Of a DNA stretch of 64,000 nt, positions 1 to 12,122 are shown in pieces. How positions within the stretch are numbered: position 1 is the stretch's first letter; each line of letters starts with the position of its first letter. Location of the stretch: positions 2,418,001 to 2,482,000 of the forward strand of contig SPDT01000002.1 of NCBI GenBank assembly GCA_008477525.1, given 5' to 3'. Made by a program: the position numbers and the translations under genes. The DNA comes from Hypomyces perniciosus (taxonomy: Eukaryota; Ascomycota; Sordariomycetes; Hypocreales; Hypocreaceae). A model generated the notes under the pieces. The model saw only the letters and a list, made by a program, of their open reading frames with translations, was not told the origin of the DNA and made no database searches.

Positions 1-214
1 GGGCTGTAGACATTGACGTAATGATTGAACTGATTTATTCTAGATGAAGGACTATGGCCCGAAGTCCAAAACCACGCTGCTTTAAACATGAATTAACATA
101 CACCAATGCTGTGCGTCCATTCCTTGGACATGCGACATGTACCGTGTGTAGAGTAGAGTAGACCAGGTTAAATATCCGTTTTCATCAGGCTGGCGGTCCA
201 ATATCACCTCTCAA

Positions 215-1942
215 TCACGATGATAACAGCCCTAAATGCCACATACAACCTGGAACCTCATCATGCCAAACTTCCACCCGCCAAGCATCTCTAAAAGATG
301 CTATAGGGTCAAAAGCCGACTCACTCAGCTCTTCCTTCACCCTGTAATCATCCAGCAGAGCGTCTCTTTCGACGTGGAAGCATCGCTCTGCGAATTTGCC
401 CTCCATGTTCATGACGGCCCAGTTAGTGGATGTGCGCCGCGTCATGTACTTTTTCCAGCCGCCGACGATGATGGTGATGCGGCGAAAGGGACGACCTGGG
501 TTGCTCCCCTTTCTGCTGGCAATGAGGGCGCGGCACATCAATCTGGCGACGTCAAGGTCTGGATCCCAGTCTGCGCGTACTTGGCTGAAGGGAGTGGGCC
601 GGATCATGGTTTGGACGTTGAGGGTGAGGGTGTGAAGGCTGGGGAAGCGGGCGATTGCGAGGAGGAAGTTGAAGGTGAGGCAGTTTCTGTACTCCAGGTC
701 CAGCTCGAGGGTGTGCACATGGTGCAGCTCATGGGCTAGGCGTCTCACGTCCTCAAGCGAGATGGTTGGGCAAGGAAACATTTCGTCCCCGAAGCCAATG
801 TGGTCCCTGAAGCGAAGGACTCGCAACGAGTCCTTGTGCTTGAGGATGGCATCGATGTGGAATGCGTCGGTGTGACAGAAGAGTTCCAGCACCTCCAGTG
901 CTCGGATGTGGTCCTTCACTACTGGGTAGATGAGGCGCGTAGCCTCCTTGTTGTGGCTGTAGAGATAGGAGACGTGCTGTTCGATCCTCAGAGTACGCAG
1001 GCCAGCAAGGTCTGATGGGGCTACAGTGGTGAAGAAATTGATGGTGGGAACGGAGACGAGTTTTAGAGACTGTAAACGAGAAAAGTCCCAGTGCTTCTTG
1101 ACCTGTTCCTGTGAATGCTCCCAGCTGTAGAACTTGAGGGACATGTCTTTCAACGCCGGCATCTTCTCGTTTTTCTTGAAGATGAAGCCCCCGGATATCC
1201 CACGGTGGTCGAACTGCCACGACTGCAGCTGTGTGGCCTGGACTAGAAAGCGTCTCAGGTGATTCAGTGCAAGGGGCGGCGCGGCGATCGACCTCTCCAC
1301 GTTGAGGGACACCAAGCACTCAGGAACTAGGCCTTCGAGATAGAAATATACGTTGTTGCCTCGGATCGAGACAATTAGTGCCATTTCCATGGAGAGCTTG
1401 ATGTGATGACGACGGAGGTGGTCGACATCGAAAAGATCAGCTGGCATGTTTCTAAGGGGCACATTGCACAATCTGTACAGAGACAAATGGGAGGATTCAG
1501 TGGTTAGAAAATATGTTTCTCCTCATATGTCCGGATGAGATTGACACGTACCTGATGGAGTCGAGTCTAGGACACGACGAGATGAGGTGTTTAATATGAT
1601 CCGGATTCGGATCAAGAATACGCAGGGTGAGATAGCGCGTATACGAAGACATCTTTTCGAGCACTGCAGGGTTCTTTTGAACGGCCCTGATCAGTTTCTT
1701 GGTGACTACCATCGTCTGATAGACGATGGGGGTAGCAATGGCATGAAGATCCTTGCATGTCTGGCTTAAAGCCACCAGAGTCTTGAAGTGAGTGCCTTCC
1801 ACCTAAACGGGAATATGTCAGAAGAAATGATTCTAAGATTAGATGATGGTGCCACCTAGAGAGGAAATACCTGTTTTACGAAGACGAATATCAGATCAGG
1901 GCAGAGTTTCGTCAGGGGGAACGTGGCGGTTGACTGTGCCAT
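215..1942 (-). CDS. F-box-like protein with leucine-rich C-terminal region
   Basis: Three exons read on the minus strand: 1942-1871, 1802-1552 and 1472-215. The introns are GTATTT..TAG and GTACGT..CAG, and together the exons give 526 residues in one frame. The N-terminus (about residues 8-50) has the spacing of an F-box: a leucine/proline start, then ALSQTCKDLHAIATPIVYQ, the usual 'C+xLxxIATPxLY' ending of fungal F-box domains. The rest is rich in leucines spaced like degenerate leucine-rich repeats, for example RALEVLELF and HTLTLNV. By family knowledge such proteins bind Skp1 and choose targets for SCF ubiquitin ligases; the target here is unknown. The start is the ATG that keeps the F-box whole. 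No break was seen. The family is large and fast-evolving in fungi, so an orthologue cannot be named. Confidence 0.8.
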
Positions 1943-2560
1943 CTTGAGGGTAAATAGTAAGAGATGGATGTTGATACACTTCTCTTATGGAGCCTTCGGA
2001 TGATGCTATGAGCCCGTGGATAGCGGATTGGAGACTGGAATAGATGTCTGCGGAATCTGATACGTAAATTTAAAGGAGTTGAGTCGATGTAGATTGTTGT
2101 GATTGGCATTTTGAAGGATGTGAACGCGGTTTTAAATAAGACTCGTCGCAAGATTCTGAGAAGAGAGAAGGTTGAGTTAAAGAACCTCGTGCATGTGGCT
2201 TTATGCACGCTGTGAGATAATCTGTCGATGCTGGACTGAAGGTTTTGAAAGGTTTTCGATTGTCTGGTAGAAGCTTGCTTCGATAGCATTTTGGCTGAAG
2301 CCTGACAGACGCCTGACAGACGCCACCAGGCACTCGTGAGAGAGTAGGAAAGTATAAAGGTATGGCTTTGGAGGCAGTGTAGAGTGGTAGATGACTTCTC
2401 GGAAAATGCAAGAGGTAAACTTAAAGGAAGAAAGGAAGGAGAGTTGCTCTAACGGACAGACATGGCAGACGGAGTAAGTTTCTCACTAATGCAGCAGAGA
2501 AGATGTGTAGATGTAGCATATCTGTTAAAATAAACTATAAATTATTTTTACAGAAATTCT
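1943..2560. other. Intergenic region, probable 5' region of the F-box gene
   Basis: I see no convincing gene here. Two overlapping minus-strand open frames of just over 100 codons lack recognisable domains and probably lie in the leader or promoter of the F-box gene. A short tandem duplication of GCCTGACAGAC lies near 2298-2322. Confidence 0.5.
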
Positions 2561-2569
2561 TCATTGTGT

Positions 2570-3440
2570 ACGAGATGAGTGAAACTTGTGCCTGATGCTA
2601 CTGGGCAACCGAAAGGCCAGAATGGTGGTGGACCTTGGACAATTAAACAAAATCACAGTGCCGGACGTATACCCAATACCCTCACAGGAGGAAATTATTG
2701 GAAAACTGAGAGCAAAAGAAGTACATTTCCGTACTTGATGCATCAGCTTTCTTTCATCAACTTCCAATTCATGAAGACCACAAAAACCGAATGGTCTTAG
2801 TGACAGGAGCACTGCCAGCACCTTACAGACCTGTTTCAACTGTTTGAGAAGCTTCGCCTTGAATGAACTCACAGAAATCGTGTTACGGTTACCCATCAGT
2901 GAAATTACCCGGTTTCAAAGTGGATGCGCTGGGACTGAGTACAACGGCGGACCGAATAGAGGCATTGGAGAAATTTGAAATGCCTACGACACTGGCAGAC
3001 CTGGAAACGTATCTGGGAATGGCGACATTTCTGAGAAGACTCATTTACAAATTATAAATATTTGTCAATCATAAGCCAGTCAAGATGTGTGTGAGAGCCA
3101 AAATAAACGTATTTCCCAGAATCTGTATATTCCCTTAAAACATGCCGAGTGTCTATATCGCTTGGGCTGGTTGCGTTGGCTCTTGCTCCGCATACAAGAT
3201 GCCACTTCCTAAGATGCTAGAATAGATGGATGAGTGCAGCGATCTTTATTATTTATGAGGCCTACAGATCCCAGCATTTTCATCTGCGTTTCATGCAAAA
3301 TTTGGAGAAAAGAAAACAGCTGGGGGTCTGGAGTTGCTTCGCTTCATAATCGATCGACCACAACACGACAGTGGCCCGAAGAACATGCGTTGTTACGGTT
3401 AACTCGGGATATTTTGGATACCTCTGGCTACTGTAAATAA
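2570..3440 (+). mobile_element. Ty3/gypsy pol relic (reverse transcriptase to RNase H)
   Basis: Conceptual translation in shifting frames shows the reverse transcriptase block LDASAFFHQLPIHEDHKNRM (about 2735-2795), then the RT end GYPSVKLPGFKVDALGLSTT and LADLETYLGMATFLRRLI (about 2888-3050). An RNase H-like FVNHKPVK segment follows from about 3062. Between MVLVT and the block ending LFQLFEKLRL the middle of RT, including the YxDD catalytic site, is missing. Frames change at least three times and no LTRs were found, so this is a dead fragment. It is not strongly AT-biased, which sets it apart from the 23-44 kb block. Confidence 0.75.
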
Positions 3441-5104
3441 GTCTGATTACGATACATAACTCTGATTACGATGGATAAATCTCATCGTTGCAGATAACAC
3501 AACACCTGCGAAAGCAGGGCGAGATCAAGAATGATTACATAAGCAGGATAGCATTCGAGCAACACGTCGCGTTGGGAATATTCTCAACGCACGAACAGAC
3601 GAACAGACGAACAGAATGGAGGGCACGGCTGCAGATATTATCGCGAACAATCCCATTGAAAATACAGTCGATTCCTTCTCATTCACCTCACTCTGAGCAG
3701 ACAGGTGAATGCCTTCCCAAACGCGCTGACCAGCTGGATCGAAAAGGTGTGTGCTGCAAGCAAGCTGACTTTGTTGTGATGTGAGTCTGACGCGGGCAAA
3801 TAGATCTTCCCCACCTTACGATCCATCTGCTCCCGTCCCCCCATTGCCTATCGACTGCAAAAAACTAGTGCCTTTGCGAATCCCTCTGAGTACCGAAAGG
3901 GTGTGGGCCGGGTCTTGGAGGCGGAGCTTGGCTTTCTTTGTGGAGATTCCCCGTTCCTGTGAGGCGTTTTGGGGGATACGGCGGATCTCGCTACAGCACC
4001 CGAAGCGGTACGATGACCTGAGATGCAAAATCCAAGTGCAGTGCTGGCTGTCCTGGTTTGCAGACCTAAGCCAGTGGCCGACAGAAGACCTTTGCGGAAG
4101 AGTACGAAGTACGAAGTAGAATACCACTACAATATCCAGTGCGCGAGGAAGAGGGCAGGCTGCTGCTACAGGAGGAAACAGGGAAAGGAGCAGATGTCAT
4201 AACAGCTATGTATTATCGACCAGGAAGCTCAGCTCTACCAGTATCTTGAGTCTGGGAACAGCCACACTGATACATCGGAGCGTATAAATAGCAAGCACAC
4301 CCAAGGGCTTTACTCATTGGAGTAGTATAGCAGACTGTGTTGACGGACATAAATCCTTGCATAACAAGGCTGCCTTCTGCACGAGATATCTCTGCTAACA
4401 ATCATACGATGGCCGCATTCCCCCATGCACGACACTGGAGTCCTTTTTCTGGCAGCTATGCTCTCTGCCACTTGGAACCAGCCAGACATGGACACGTGGC
4501 CACACCATAAGCCACTCGTCTCATGCCATGAGTTTACTTTGTATAAGCTCTGCATCTCCAACTGACGTTTTGTTTATCTTAGCTGATTTCCTACTTGGTA
4601 GCAGATAGTGGGAGATGGTGCTATCGCTGTTGAAGCTAGTAGACACTAAAGCGTGCACTACTGTACCTAACGGGCCCCCCAGGAACAAGATATAGTGCAT
4701 CTAGCGATCTATCTTGTCTACTTTGTACCAGAGTTGATTGTTTTCAACAGCATATTGATTGATATTAAAAATAATCATGTCATTCATATTTCTTTTCTTT
4801 TTCTCAGCCTGACTCAGCCGGCCTGCCGAGCGGCCAGTCTTACTGCCAAATGTCTAGCATTCTGAGTAATGCTGCTAAATAAAGAAAAACAATAGAGTTT
4901 AGGGCGTCCACCTCAGATCGAGATTCAGGCACTCGTACCCCGCAGTTCGTGCTAGTAGTAGTACCTAGTAGGTACCTATAGGTAGATCGCCGCCCTGGAG
5001 AGCTTCAGCTTTCTGTTCCTCATTCATCTTTCTTCTTCTTCTTCTTCTTCTTCTCCATCATCCTCGCCCTCGCCCTCATCTCGGGCAGCCTCACATTGGT
5101 GACG
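3441..5104. other. Intergenic region without a recognised gene
   Basis: Short open frames (for example 3488-3784 plus and 3781-4119 plus) have no recognisable domain and overlap frames on the other strand. There is a small tandem repeat of ACGAACAGAC near 3590-3612, a doubled TACGAAGTA motif at 4103-4119 and a (CTT)n tract near 5028-5052, probably in the leader of the next gene. The 3441-3780 part may be more of the gypsy relic, but I cannot show it. Confidence 0.5.
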
Positions 5105-7061
5105 ATGCGTCCTGGTCACCTTCCCAATCTGATGGAAACTCGCACGCACGTCCATCTGCAACCACAATGCGGGGCCTGTGGCGACGCGTTCAACTTGGGG
5201 GAGAGAATTGTTGCGAGTAAATCATCATGTGCACTCCCCAAGTTGCCTCCTTCATTGTCACTCACACCATAGCCCAGTCCTTCGCAAGAGAGACTCTGTC
5301 CATGCCATCGATACGTTTACATTCCCCGATTACGATGTCGATATTATGCTTCCCGCACATACCGACTGGTTCTTCTGTCGTGAGCCTCACTGCTCCGCGT
5401 GCAGGACTTCGCCCAGTGAAGGCGCAGCCGTACACACTGCGTGTTTCAACCTGTTTCGACGTTACTGCACGAGCAAAGGTGCATTGTATCGACTGTGGCT
5501 GGCAGCGGCATGGCGAAGCCCCTGGCGTGGTGCGCCATCCCTTCGGCTACCCCCCAAACCCGACGCCGTCAAAACGATGGAGCTGGCGGCAGAACTGTAC
5601 TCTCTACCTGGGCTGAAGCTGATGCCGCCCGAGATATCATGCATGATATGGGAATACGCCCGGCCGAGCCTTCTCAATCGTTACCGGGCTGTGATTGACC
5701 TGGCGACTGGTCCGTTCTACCCGATGCTTGACAGGCACATTTCGATTCCCATCTCCAGGCTTGTGTCGTGGGAACGAGGTGGATGTCCCGTGGTCGAGAA
5801 GAAGAACCCCGCACCTATCTTCAGGATCACGATAGATTGCCGGGGCGTAAGACGTATCGAGAGGCTGACAAGCGTTCCCCAATTCCAACATCGACGATCG
5901 GATACCGAGGTATACATTACAGACACGCAAAAGCGCCTGAGGGGTGTCAAGGTGCAGTTTGAGGTGCGCGATGGTCGCTTACCACGCCCCCCCCCATAAT
6001 CTGCACCCCTCTGTTAACCAAAGGCAACAATAGTCAGGTCTGGCACGTCTAGATTTGCCAAGCATGCTGGCTGGCTTCCAGCTTTGGGATATGCTCACCC
6101 CGCCAGTCCTAGACTGTCTCCAAAACCAATTGCCATTTTTCGGCCCTGTTCAGTTCTCTACCATTGATGTAACAAAAGTTGATGCCATCACCTTTCTTAT
6201 CTCAGGTAGAGATACACTCGCCATACACGGACACACAAAGAGATTGCCCTTCCCTCAAATGAAGTTTGATCAATTCTCACGCCAGACTCAAGAGAGAGCC
6301 TCTTGGATCCACGTCCCTTTCCCACCAAAAGACCGCATTACCCATTTTGGGGTCCGAGTCACAGACGATGGGATGTATTCATCGGAACCACATAGCTGTA
6401 CTTACTTGGTATGACTGGCCTCCCCTTCCAAGTCCGCACATTTTAACATATTCAGTTCCGTTTCGAGCTAGCCGGTGATCTTGTTGTCGGACCCTGTTAT
6501 CGAGGGAAAACCATAGATTACATCTGGCCTGTAGAGAACCAATTGTCGCTCATTTACCGGTTAGATCAACCAGAGGGTATCTTGGATATAAGGGCTTATC
6601 CTGAGGAGACCTGTGAGGTACCGCTCTTCCCCTATCCGAGCCAGCCTCCCTTCCGACATTCATTCTTCTCGTCTGCCCCCCTGGAAAACATCGCATCGCT
6701 GCAGGTTTATACGAATCCACACACTCATCTTTGTCGGGGTATCCTCGTAGAATACGAGAATGGTTCCCAACGGTCCCTTGGCGTATGCCGAGTTGGACAT
6801 GGAGAGGACCTGGTGCGGACCTATGAGAACCCTGTATCCTTGTGCTTTTCTCAGATCGCGTACACGGTTCCCAATAAATGGTTTGAGTTGTTAGGAACAG
6901 CAGTTAGTGTCGAGTGTCAAGAAGGCACAAAGCACAAACATGATAACCCTTATGGGCAATGGCACTGGACATGTTCCCCGATGCAGGGAACTCTCAAGTT
7001 TTGGTTTACACATGAGCAGACCAAGCTATCAGTGAAGCTGGCGGGCGATGAAGATGACTGA
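5105..7061 (+). pseudogene. Fungal F-box-type hypothetical gene, possibly frame-broken
   Basis: The region carries one long protein in pieces. An ATG at 5105 opens a segment with a CGACGDAFNLGERI zinc-type motif. The frame beginning in 5178-5999 then has HTDWFFC, a C-x4-C-x2-C set and MPPEISCMIWEYARP, the 'PPE(I/V)..IW.YA' block typical of fungal F-box-related hypothetical proteins. Two later pieces, about 6053-6408 and 6456-7061, join cleanly through a 47-nt intron (GTATGA..CAG, phase 0). The join near 5974-6052 works as a 79-nt intron with a weak GTCGCT donor. If it is not an intron, a run of cytosines at 5985-5995 followed by stops breaks the frame. The 5' piece (5105-5215) does not join the next frame by a clean GT..AG pair and may need one or two frameshifts. 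Function unknown. Confidence 0.55.
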
Positions 7062-7999
7062 TGAACACGAAGGAGGTGGTCTGACATGAACTCCCCTTTT
7101 TTCTTTTCTCGATTCTTCTCTTGGGCAGATATTGATGAAAACTTCGGTTTAAATGATTGCGGGCTAGTCTGCTCCTTGAATCATGTGTTTGTTTAGTTGT
7201 TCTAGTCAGATAGCTTCAATCCACTCCAATTCGTTGCCCCAGGTCTGCTGAAGTGAAGTCAAGCTGTCAATCTCCTGACTCATTTGAGCTTCATCTGGGG
7301 ATGATTGATCCACGTCTCAGGGTCCCTTGTCATAGTTCTCTACGATGTGAACCAGAAAAACCCTAATCATCATATACGCCACATACTTGCCCATGCACTG
7401 TCTTGGGCCAAATCCAAATCGTCAGAAGTTATATGTGCACTTTGTTTGACCGAGAGATAGATGTCTATATGGGCGGTATTCGAGACTGCCTTTACCCCAG
7501 AAAGGATTTCTCTGGTTGATTGCGTATGCATCCGCAATGAATTTTGTGCCTGCTGGAAACAGGTAGGGCAGAATTGGAAGTTTTGTACTTCGTACTTCGT
7601 ACAAATAGAGATATGCGTGTATGTAAATAGTTATTGGATACTCTGCAGAGTTTTATATAACAGGGGCGTAAGCCGCCTCTATCCTGAAATTGGGACAGAA
7701 ATAGCAAAGATGTGCCCCACACGAGGAAAAGGGGGTCAAGGGAGAAAGGGCCTCATCTGAGTCAAAAGGTAATAGAGGAAACACACATGAATACACATGA
7801 ATCAGTGATTTTGCTACTCCGTAGTCACCAATATATTGATCCCATCGTGCTGTACACGCCTCCCATTGAGTATCTAACAATAGTGATTCTCAAAATTGAA
7901 GTAAGATCTAATTCTCTTACGCCTTGCAACACGTCCAACATTCCCCCTAGGTAATCGTTAGTTAGCTACTCTATGACTGTATCGTGGGGATTAACTGGG
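7062..7999. other. Intergenic region without a recognised gene
   Basis: Overlapping short frames occur on both strands and none has a recognisable domain. It holds the repeated TACTTCGTAC motif (about 7584-7601) and a TACTCCGTA motif (about 7818), which recur in other intergenic parts of the window. Confidence 0.5.
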
Positions 8000-8224
8000 T
8001 TACAAACTAGTCTGCGTGGTACTGGTGCCTGAATTGTTATTAGCATCGAGTAATAGTAGTTTCACAGTAGAGGGGGGTATACACACCACGTCTGGACAGG
8101 GTATGGGAGCGAACCCACATTTTGCCAGGCAGGAAACACGCTTAACAGTCTTTATTTGATCCTCAGCTGGCATAGCCAGAGCCACTCCGGCGGCAACAAA
8201 GATGAGCATAGAAAGAGCCTTCAT
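8000..8224 (-). CDS. Small secreted four-cysteine peptide precursor, Kex2-type
   Basis: A single 74-residue frame. I chose the ATG at 8224 rather than the longer upstream extension because it begins with a classic signal peptide (MKALSMLIFVAAGVALA, about residues 1-17). A short propeptide ends in a dibasic KR, a Kex2 protease site, about 12 residues after the signal. The remaining roughly 44 residues contain four cysteines spaced C-x3-C-x6-C-x4-C and then a Ser/Thr/Asn-rich tail. The layout (signal, propeptide, KR, cysteine peptide) is that of secreted fungal peptides such as effectors, antimicrobial or signalling peptides. Which of these applies cannot be told from the sequence. A degraded relative lies at 13470-13634. 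Confidence 0.65.
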   Translation of the reverse strand: MKALSMLIFVAAGVALAMPAEDQIKTVKRVSCLAKCGFAPIPCPDVVCIPPSTVKLLLLDANNNSGTSTTQTSL

Positions 8225-10034
8225 TTTGCATCTATTGAGGGCAACGGTGTTTGCAAAACTGTACGGCACTGTCAAGAACAAAGGCCACACAGAAGAGAGT
8301 GGGAGAGTCTGGGGGATCCTAGTGGTGGACAAGCTGTAGCGTAGCGGGCAGGGAGCAGAGAAGTGAGTAGATTGATCTCTGCCCTTTGTCCAGAGTAAGG
8401 GAAAAAGGTTGTCTATATATATATATATCGCTCCTAGTCACATGATGTAATGCAACGGAGCCCAACGCTCTCTTATATCTTTACATTGCCCCTTGAGATG
8501 CTCCTTTATGATGTCATGGGCCCTTTTACCTAGGTTCCTGACTGCACATAAACCCAGCGGTGAATTGTAGACGCTCTATTACCCTGTTCCGAGTTTGCAG
8601 TTTAAGCACTACCCCACTCAACTGCTTCGTGTCACTTTCTGAGAGGCGTGAAGCGTGCCGCTGTGGACCTGATTTTGAGTATACAGTCTACCCCCTGAAT
8701 TGTTCCATGGTTGTAACGTAACCTCTGCCACACTACCCCGCTACACTCAAAAGCATGTACTTTCTTAACAGCATTCAACTAGTATGGCAGTTCTAAATGT
8801 TGGGCATCAATAACATTATATGAAATAATGCACAAGTTAATACTATTGTAAGAGAAGAAGGAAGAATTAGATATAATAATTAAGTTTTAGAAAGCTATGC
8901 TAGATAAGCATCTTAGACGCTATTAGATAATGTATATATTACTATTTTCTTCTGGCTGCTTATCGTTGTGAAGCATACCGGTAAGGAATAATTCGGCGGT
9001 ATATGAAGTACTATATATACTAATTCTGATTCTATTTTCTAATATTCCCCACTTCTTGTTGTCGATGTGGATGGCGCACATCTGTCGCGTAACATGGTTA
9101 CGTATTTCGTAGTCAGTCTGAGCACATCACGATAACCGAATTTCCTGTTTGTTACACGGTGATGTGTGTCTGCTGACCTGCTTCCTTGATCATAATTGGT
9201 TTCCTTCCCAGCCTTTTTATCATACAAAAGAAACGATGTGCGTTTTGTCTCACATCTTAGATAATCACAAGCTCTCTTGCATGCCCAATTCCTAATTATT
9301 CCGACAACAAGACTGACGTTATCCGACAATTAACTGTTGATCAGTGATTAGTAGATGCAGTATCTGGCAAGAGTCGTTCATACTTCACCTTTCCACATCC
9401 AAACTGGAAGGCAACCTACAAGTTCGCGACTCAACTTCGTTGACTGATGCAGCTATGCTAGCACAAAACCCGTCTGGTTAACCAGAAATCCATTCCTTCC
9501 TTTCAAGCACTTTGATGCTTAAATTGCTCTGAAGGAGACTGTTATTTATCAATCGGTGAATAGGCCGCGGTGCATTGAGAGTCGTCAGGAGAGACATCCA
9601 ACTCCTTAACTTGAAGCCATCTACCAGTGGCGAGCGTTCCTTGAAAACACGGATCCATCAGTAGACAGAACCGAAACATAGTGGTAAGAAAGGGAGAGTG
9701 AATCTGAACGGCCTACCTGCAAGGTTTGAGATGACACCATCAACCCCGGCCTTTGAAGAGCTCTAATTCTTACCGTCGGCACGCCCGACATCAAGAACTC
9801 GCAAACCCGAGGTTTGTAGATCAACGGGCGCAAAAATGATGCGTTGATTAAGGCAGATCTGAAACCAGAGATGCTGCTGTCGGAGACGTTCGACCTTTTC
9901 CAACTCTGATTACAATACACCGCTGTACTCATACACCATAGCTCTTCCCTGAGTTTCAAACTATATATTCCGATGTCACGAAGACTCCCAAATACGAAAA
10001 CAACAGCTCCTGTACCTACAGCTGCTTGAACCTT
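8225..10034. other. Intergenic region with an AT-rich stretch
   Basis: About 8400-8430 holds an AT dinucleotide run upstream of the peptide gene, a possible core promoter. About 8760-9045 is AT-rich and resembles decayed repeat sequence. Minus-strand open frames at 9039-9329 (96 codons) and 9621-9959 (112 codons) have no domain or signal I recognise, and I do not call them genes. Confidence 0.5.
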
Positions 10035-12122
10035 CTAGCACGCCGGCTTCTGTGCATCCAGCCCCAGTCCAGCGACGTCCCGGATGTAGTGAAGTGCTTT
10101 TTGTCCGTTATCTAGTGCAGCAGCATAAAGGAAGACTATGGCACTCAAAGGCCCGAATATCATCATAGGGAGAACTGAAACAGCAAAATGACCTATGTAA
10201 AGCAATTAGCAAAGGGATGCTTAATATACGACGACAACAGAATCTCACCAAAAAACAGCGGTCGCCGCGTGATTGTTTGCCAAAACTCCTCCGACACAAG
10301 CAAATCGTATGCTCCATCCCATTGCCAGGGGCCCAGCAGACGAAATTTAGTGTTAAAATGTGCGCCAAATGCCCAAATAATGAGAAGACGCCAAGGATTG
10401 AAATTATGTCGTTGATACATGAGCCTTAGAATGTCCAAAATGCCTGGTGCGGAGTTCATATCTAGTGCAAGTTGGTAGGTATAGCTCTCGTGATCGACAC
10501 CATACGTTATCCTGGAGCCAGGCGGAGGTAAAAGGCGATAATGTGGTTCATCTTTCGGACTCAGAGGTCGTGGTATCATGTGAGGTGCGAGGAGATTAAC
10601 GATCCATAGCTGGGCTTGCATCTCGGCCAGGGGTGGAATGGCACCAAATGACGGTCTGACAAAACCAATGAAGCCCAATGTAGGCTCATCGCACTTCCAT
10701 ACACCACGGACATCAGCTTCCTTCGGTCCCGGATAGTCTTGGCCGGATTGACTTCGAGTGTGGTGGAGGAAAGGGAAACTTTGCTTGTATCCAGTACAGA
10801 GGATGATTACGTCGGGCTTGATGCTCTCGTCTTTTAATCGCTCAAATTCAGGCCGTCCATTGTTCACAAACTGAACGACACCCTGACTGTCTATTCCCTT
10901 TGGCCATGGCGCGAGGTCTACCTGTCTACCGCTGGTATCAGAAATAGGTGTCTGGACGAGCGCGGATCTTAGAGCGTATAGCCATAGTTCGTATCCGGGT
11001 AGTTTTGGGCGATATGGCAAGCTGATGAAGGGACAAACCTTCATGGCCTTATTGAAGAATACTTTAAATGCTAAGCCAGTGGCCAGATTGGGGGGGGGGT
11101 TAAGGGATCACTTACTCTTAGATGGATGATGACGTTCGGGGCTGATTCCGCCAATCCACTGATCCATCCCATGTGTGGTACCGGAAGATAACCAGAGAAT
11201 CACCTTTATATAATAGTGATAGTAATCCCAGAGTATCATATGGTTACGAAGAATGGGATGGACGTAGGTAGTGTCAAAAAGATTGCCTCGGCTAACATCA
11301 AGTGGTATGCCTGGCTCATTAGGATCCGGTTTCCTGCCAAGGATTGGGAGTAGGATAGGGCCCGAGTTTCTCTTTGCAAACCTATTAGCAAGTGGTTTCT
11401 TATAGCAGTGGAAGTAGCATTTACCTTAGGGGCGAAATGAAAGCCATCCCTATGAGACATCAACACTCTTCTTGTTCTCGACGTAACTGCCAAGTAAGCA
11501 ATATCGGCACCGGTTTCGCCACTGCCGACAATCATGACGGTCTTGTCCACTCCAAATTGCTTCCGTGTTTTGAATTCAGAGGAGTGCATGACGAGAGGCA
11601 CGTTCTCGATACCACTGATGTGAGGTATATTCGGCTCCACATGCAGCCCTGAACATATTGCAACCGCGTCACATTCCCACTCCAGCTGAGTGTCATCACC
11701 ATCGGATTTGTATGTGATGGTATGGCCGCCGTTGCGTCGTCGATTCACGGCCAAGACCCGTGTTCCGAGGGTTATATGTGGCCATAATTTAAAGTGCGTG
11801 CAGTACGCATGCAGGTATTGAACGTATTGCTCGGTGCTAAGGAAGTCTTTGCGACTAGTATGCCTAAAGTCTGAGAAAGTTGTAAGCTGCTTCGAGGATA
11901 CAAGCTATGAAAAGGGTCAGAGATATCCACTTGGTCATGCAGTGCGCAGGGATTAACCTCAGCATCCTCGTATGTTCGTGCAGCAAATGTGCCGCCGATC
12001 TGTGGCTGGTACTCGAAGAGTCGTGCTTCAACAGGCTCGCAAGGCAAACATCGATGTGCTGTGACCAGGTACTTCAGCGTCACAATGCCTGATGGACCGC
12101 CTCCAATTACTGCAACTCTCAT
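10035..12122 (-). CDS. Flavin-containing monooxygenase (FMO type)
   Basis: Five exons on the minus strand: 12122-11958, 11904-11425, 11371-11116, 11061-10249 and 10174-10035. Introns are 53-74 nt and all phases agree, giving 617 residues. Residues 5-12 (VIGGGPSG) form the FAD-binding GxGxxG. GSGETG at about 182-187 is the NADPH-binding glycine motif. An FMO-like MHSSEF lies near 161-166 and the CTGY motif typical of FMOs is in exon 4. By family knowledge it uses NADPH and O2 to oxygenate nitrogen or sulfur atoms of small molecules, or perhaps carries out Baeyer-Villiger chemistry. The substrate is unknown. The third exon uses a CAAAG acceptor and the fourth a TAAAG acceptor. Both are less common, but they are the choices that keep the frame. 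No breaks were seen. Confidence 0.85.

Noticed and set aside
9039..9959. Two minus-strand frames of 96 and 112 codons
   Set aside because: No signal peptide, domain or splice support. Parts adjoin AT-rich decayed sequence.
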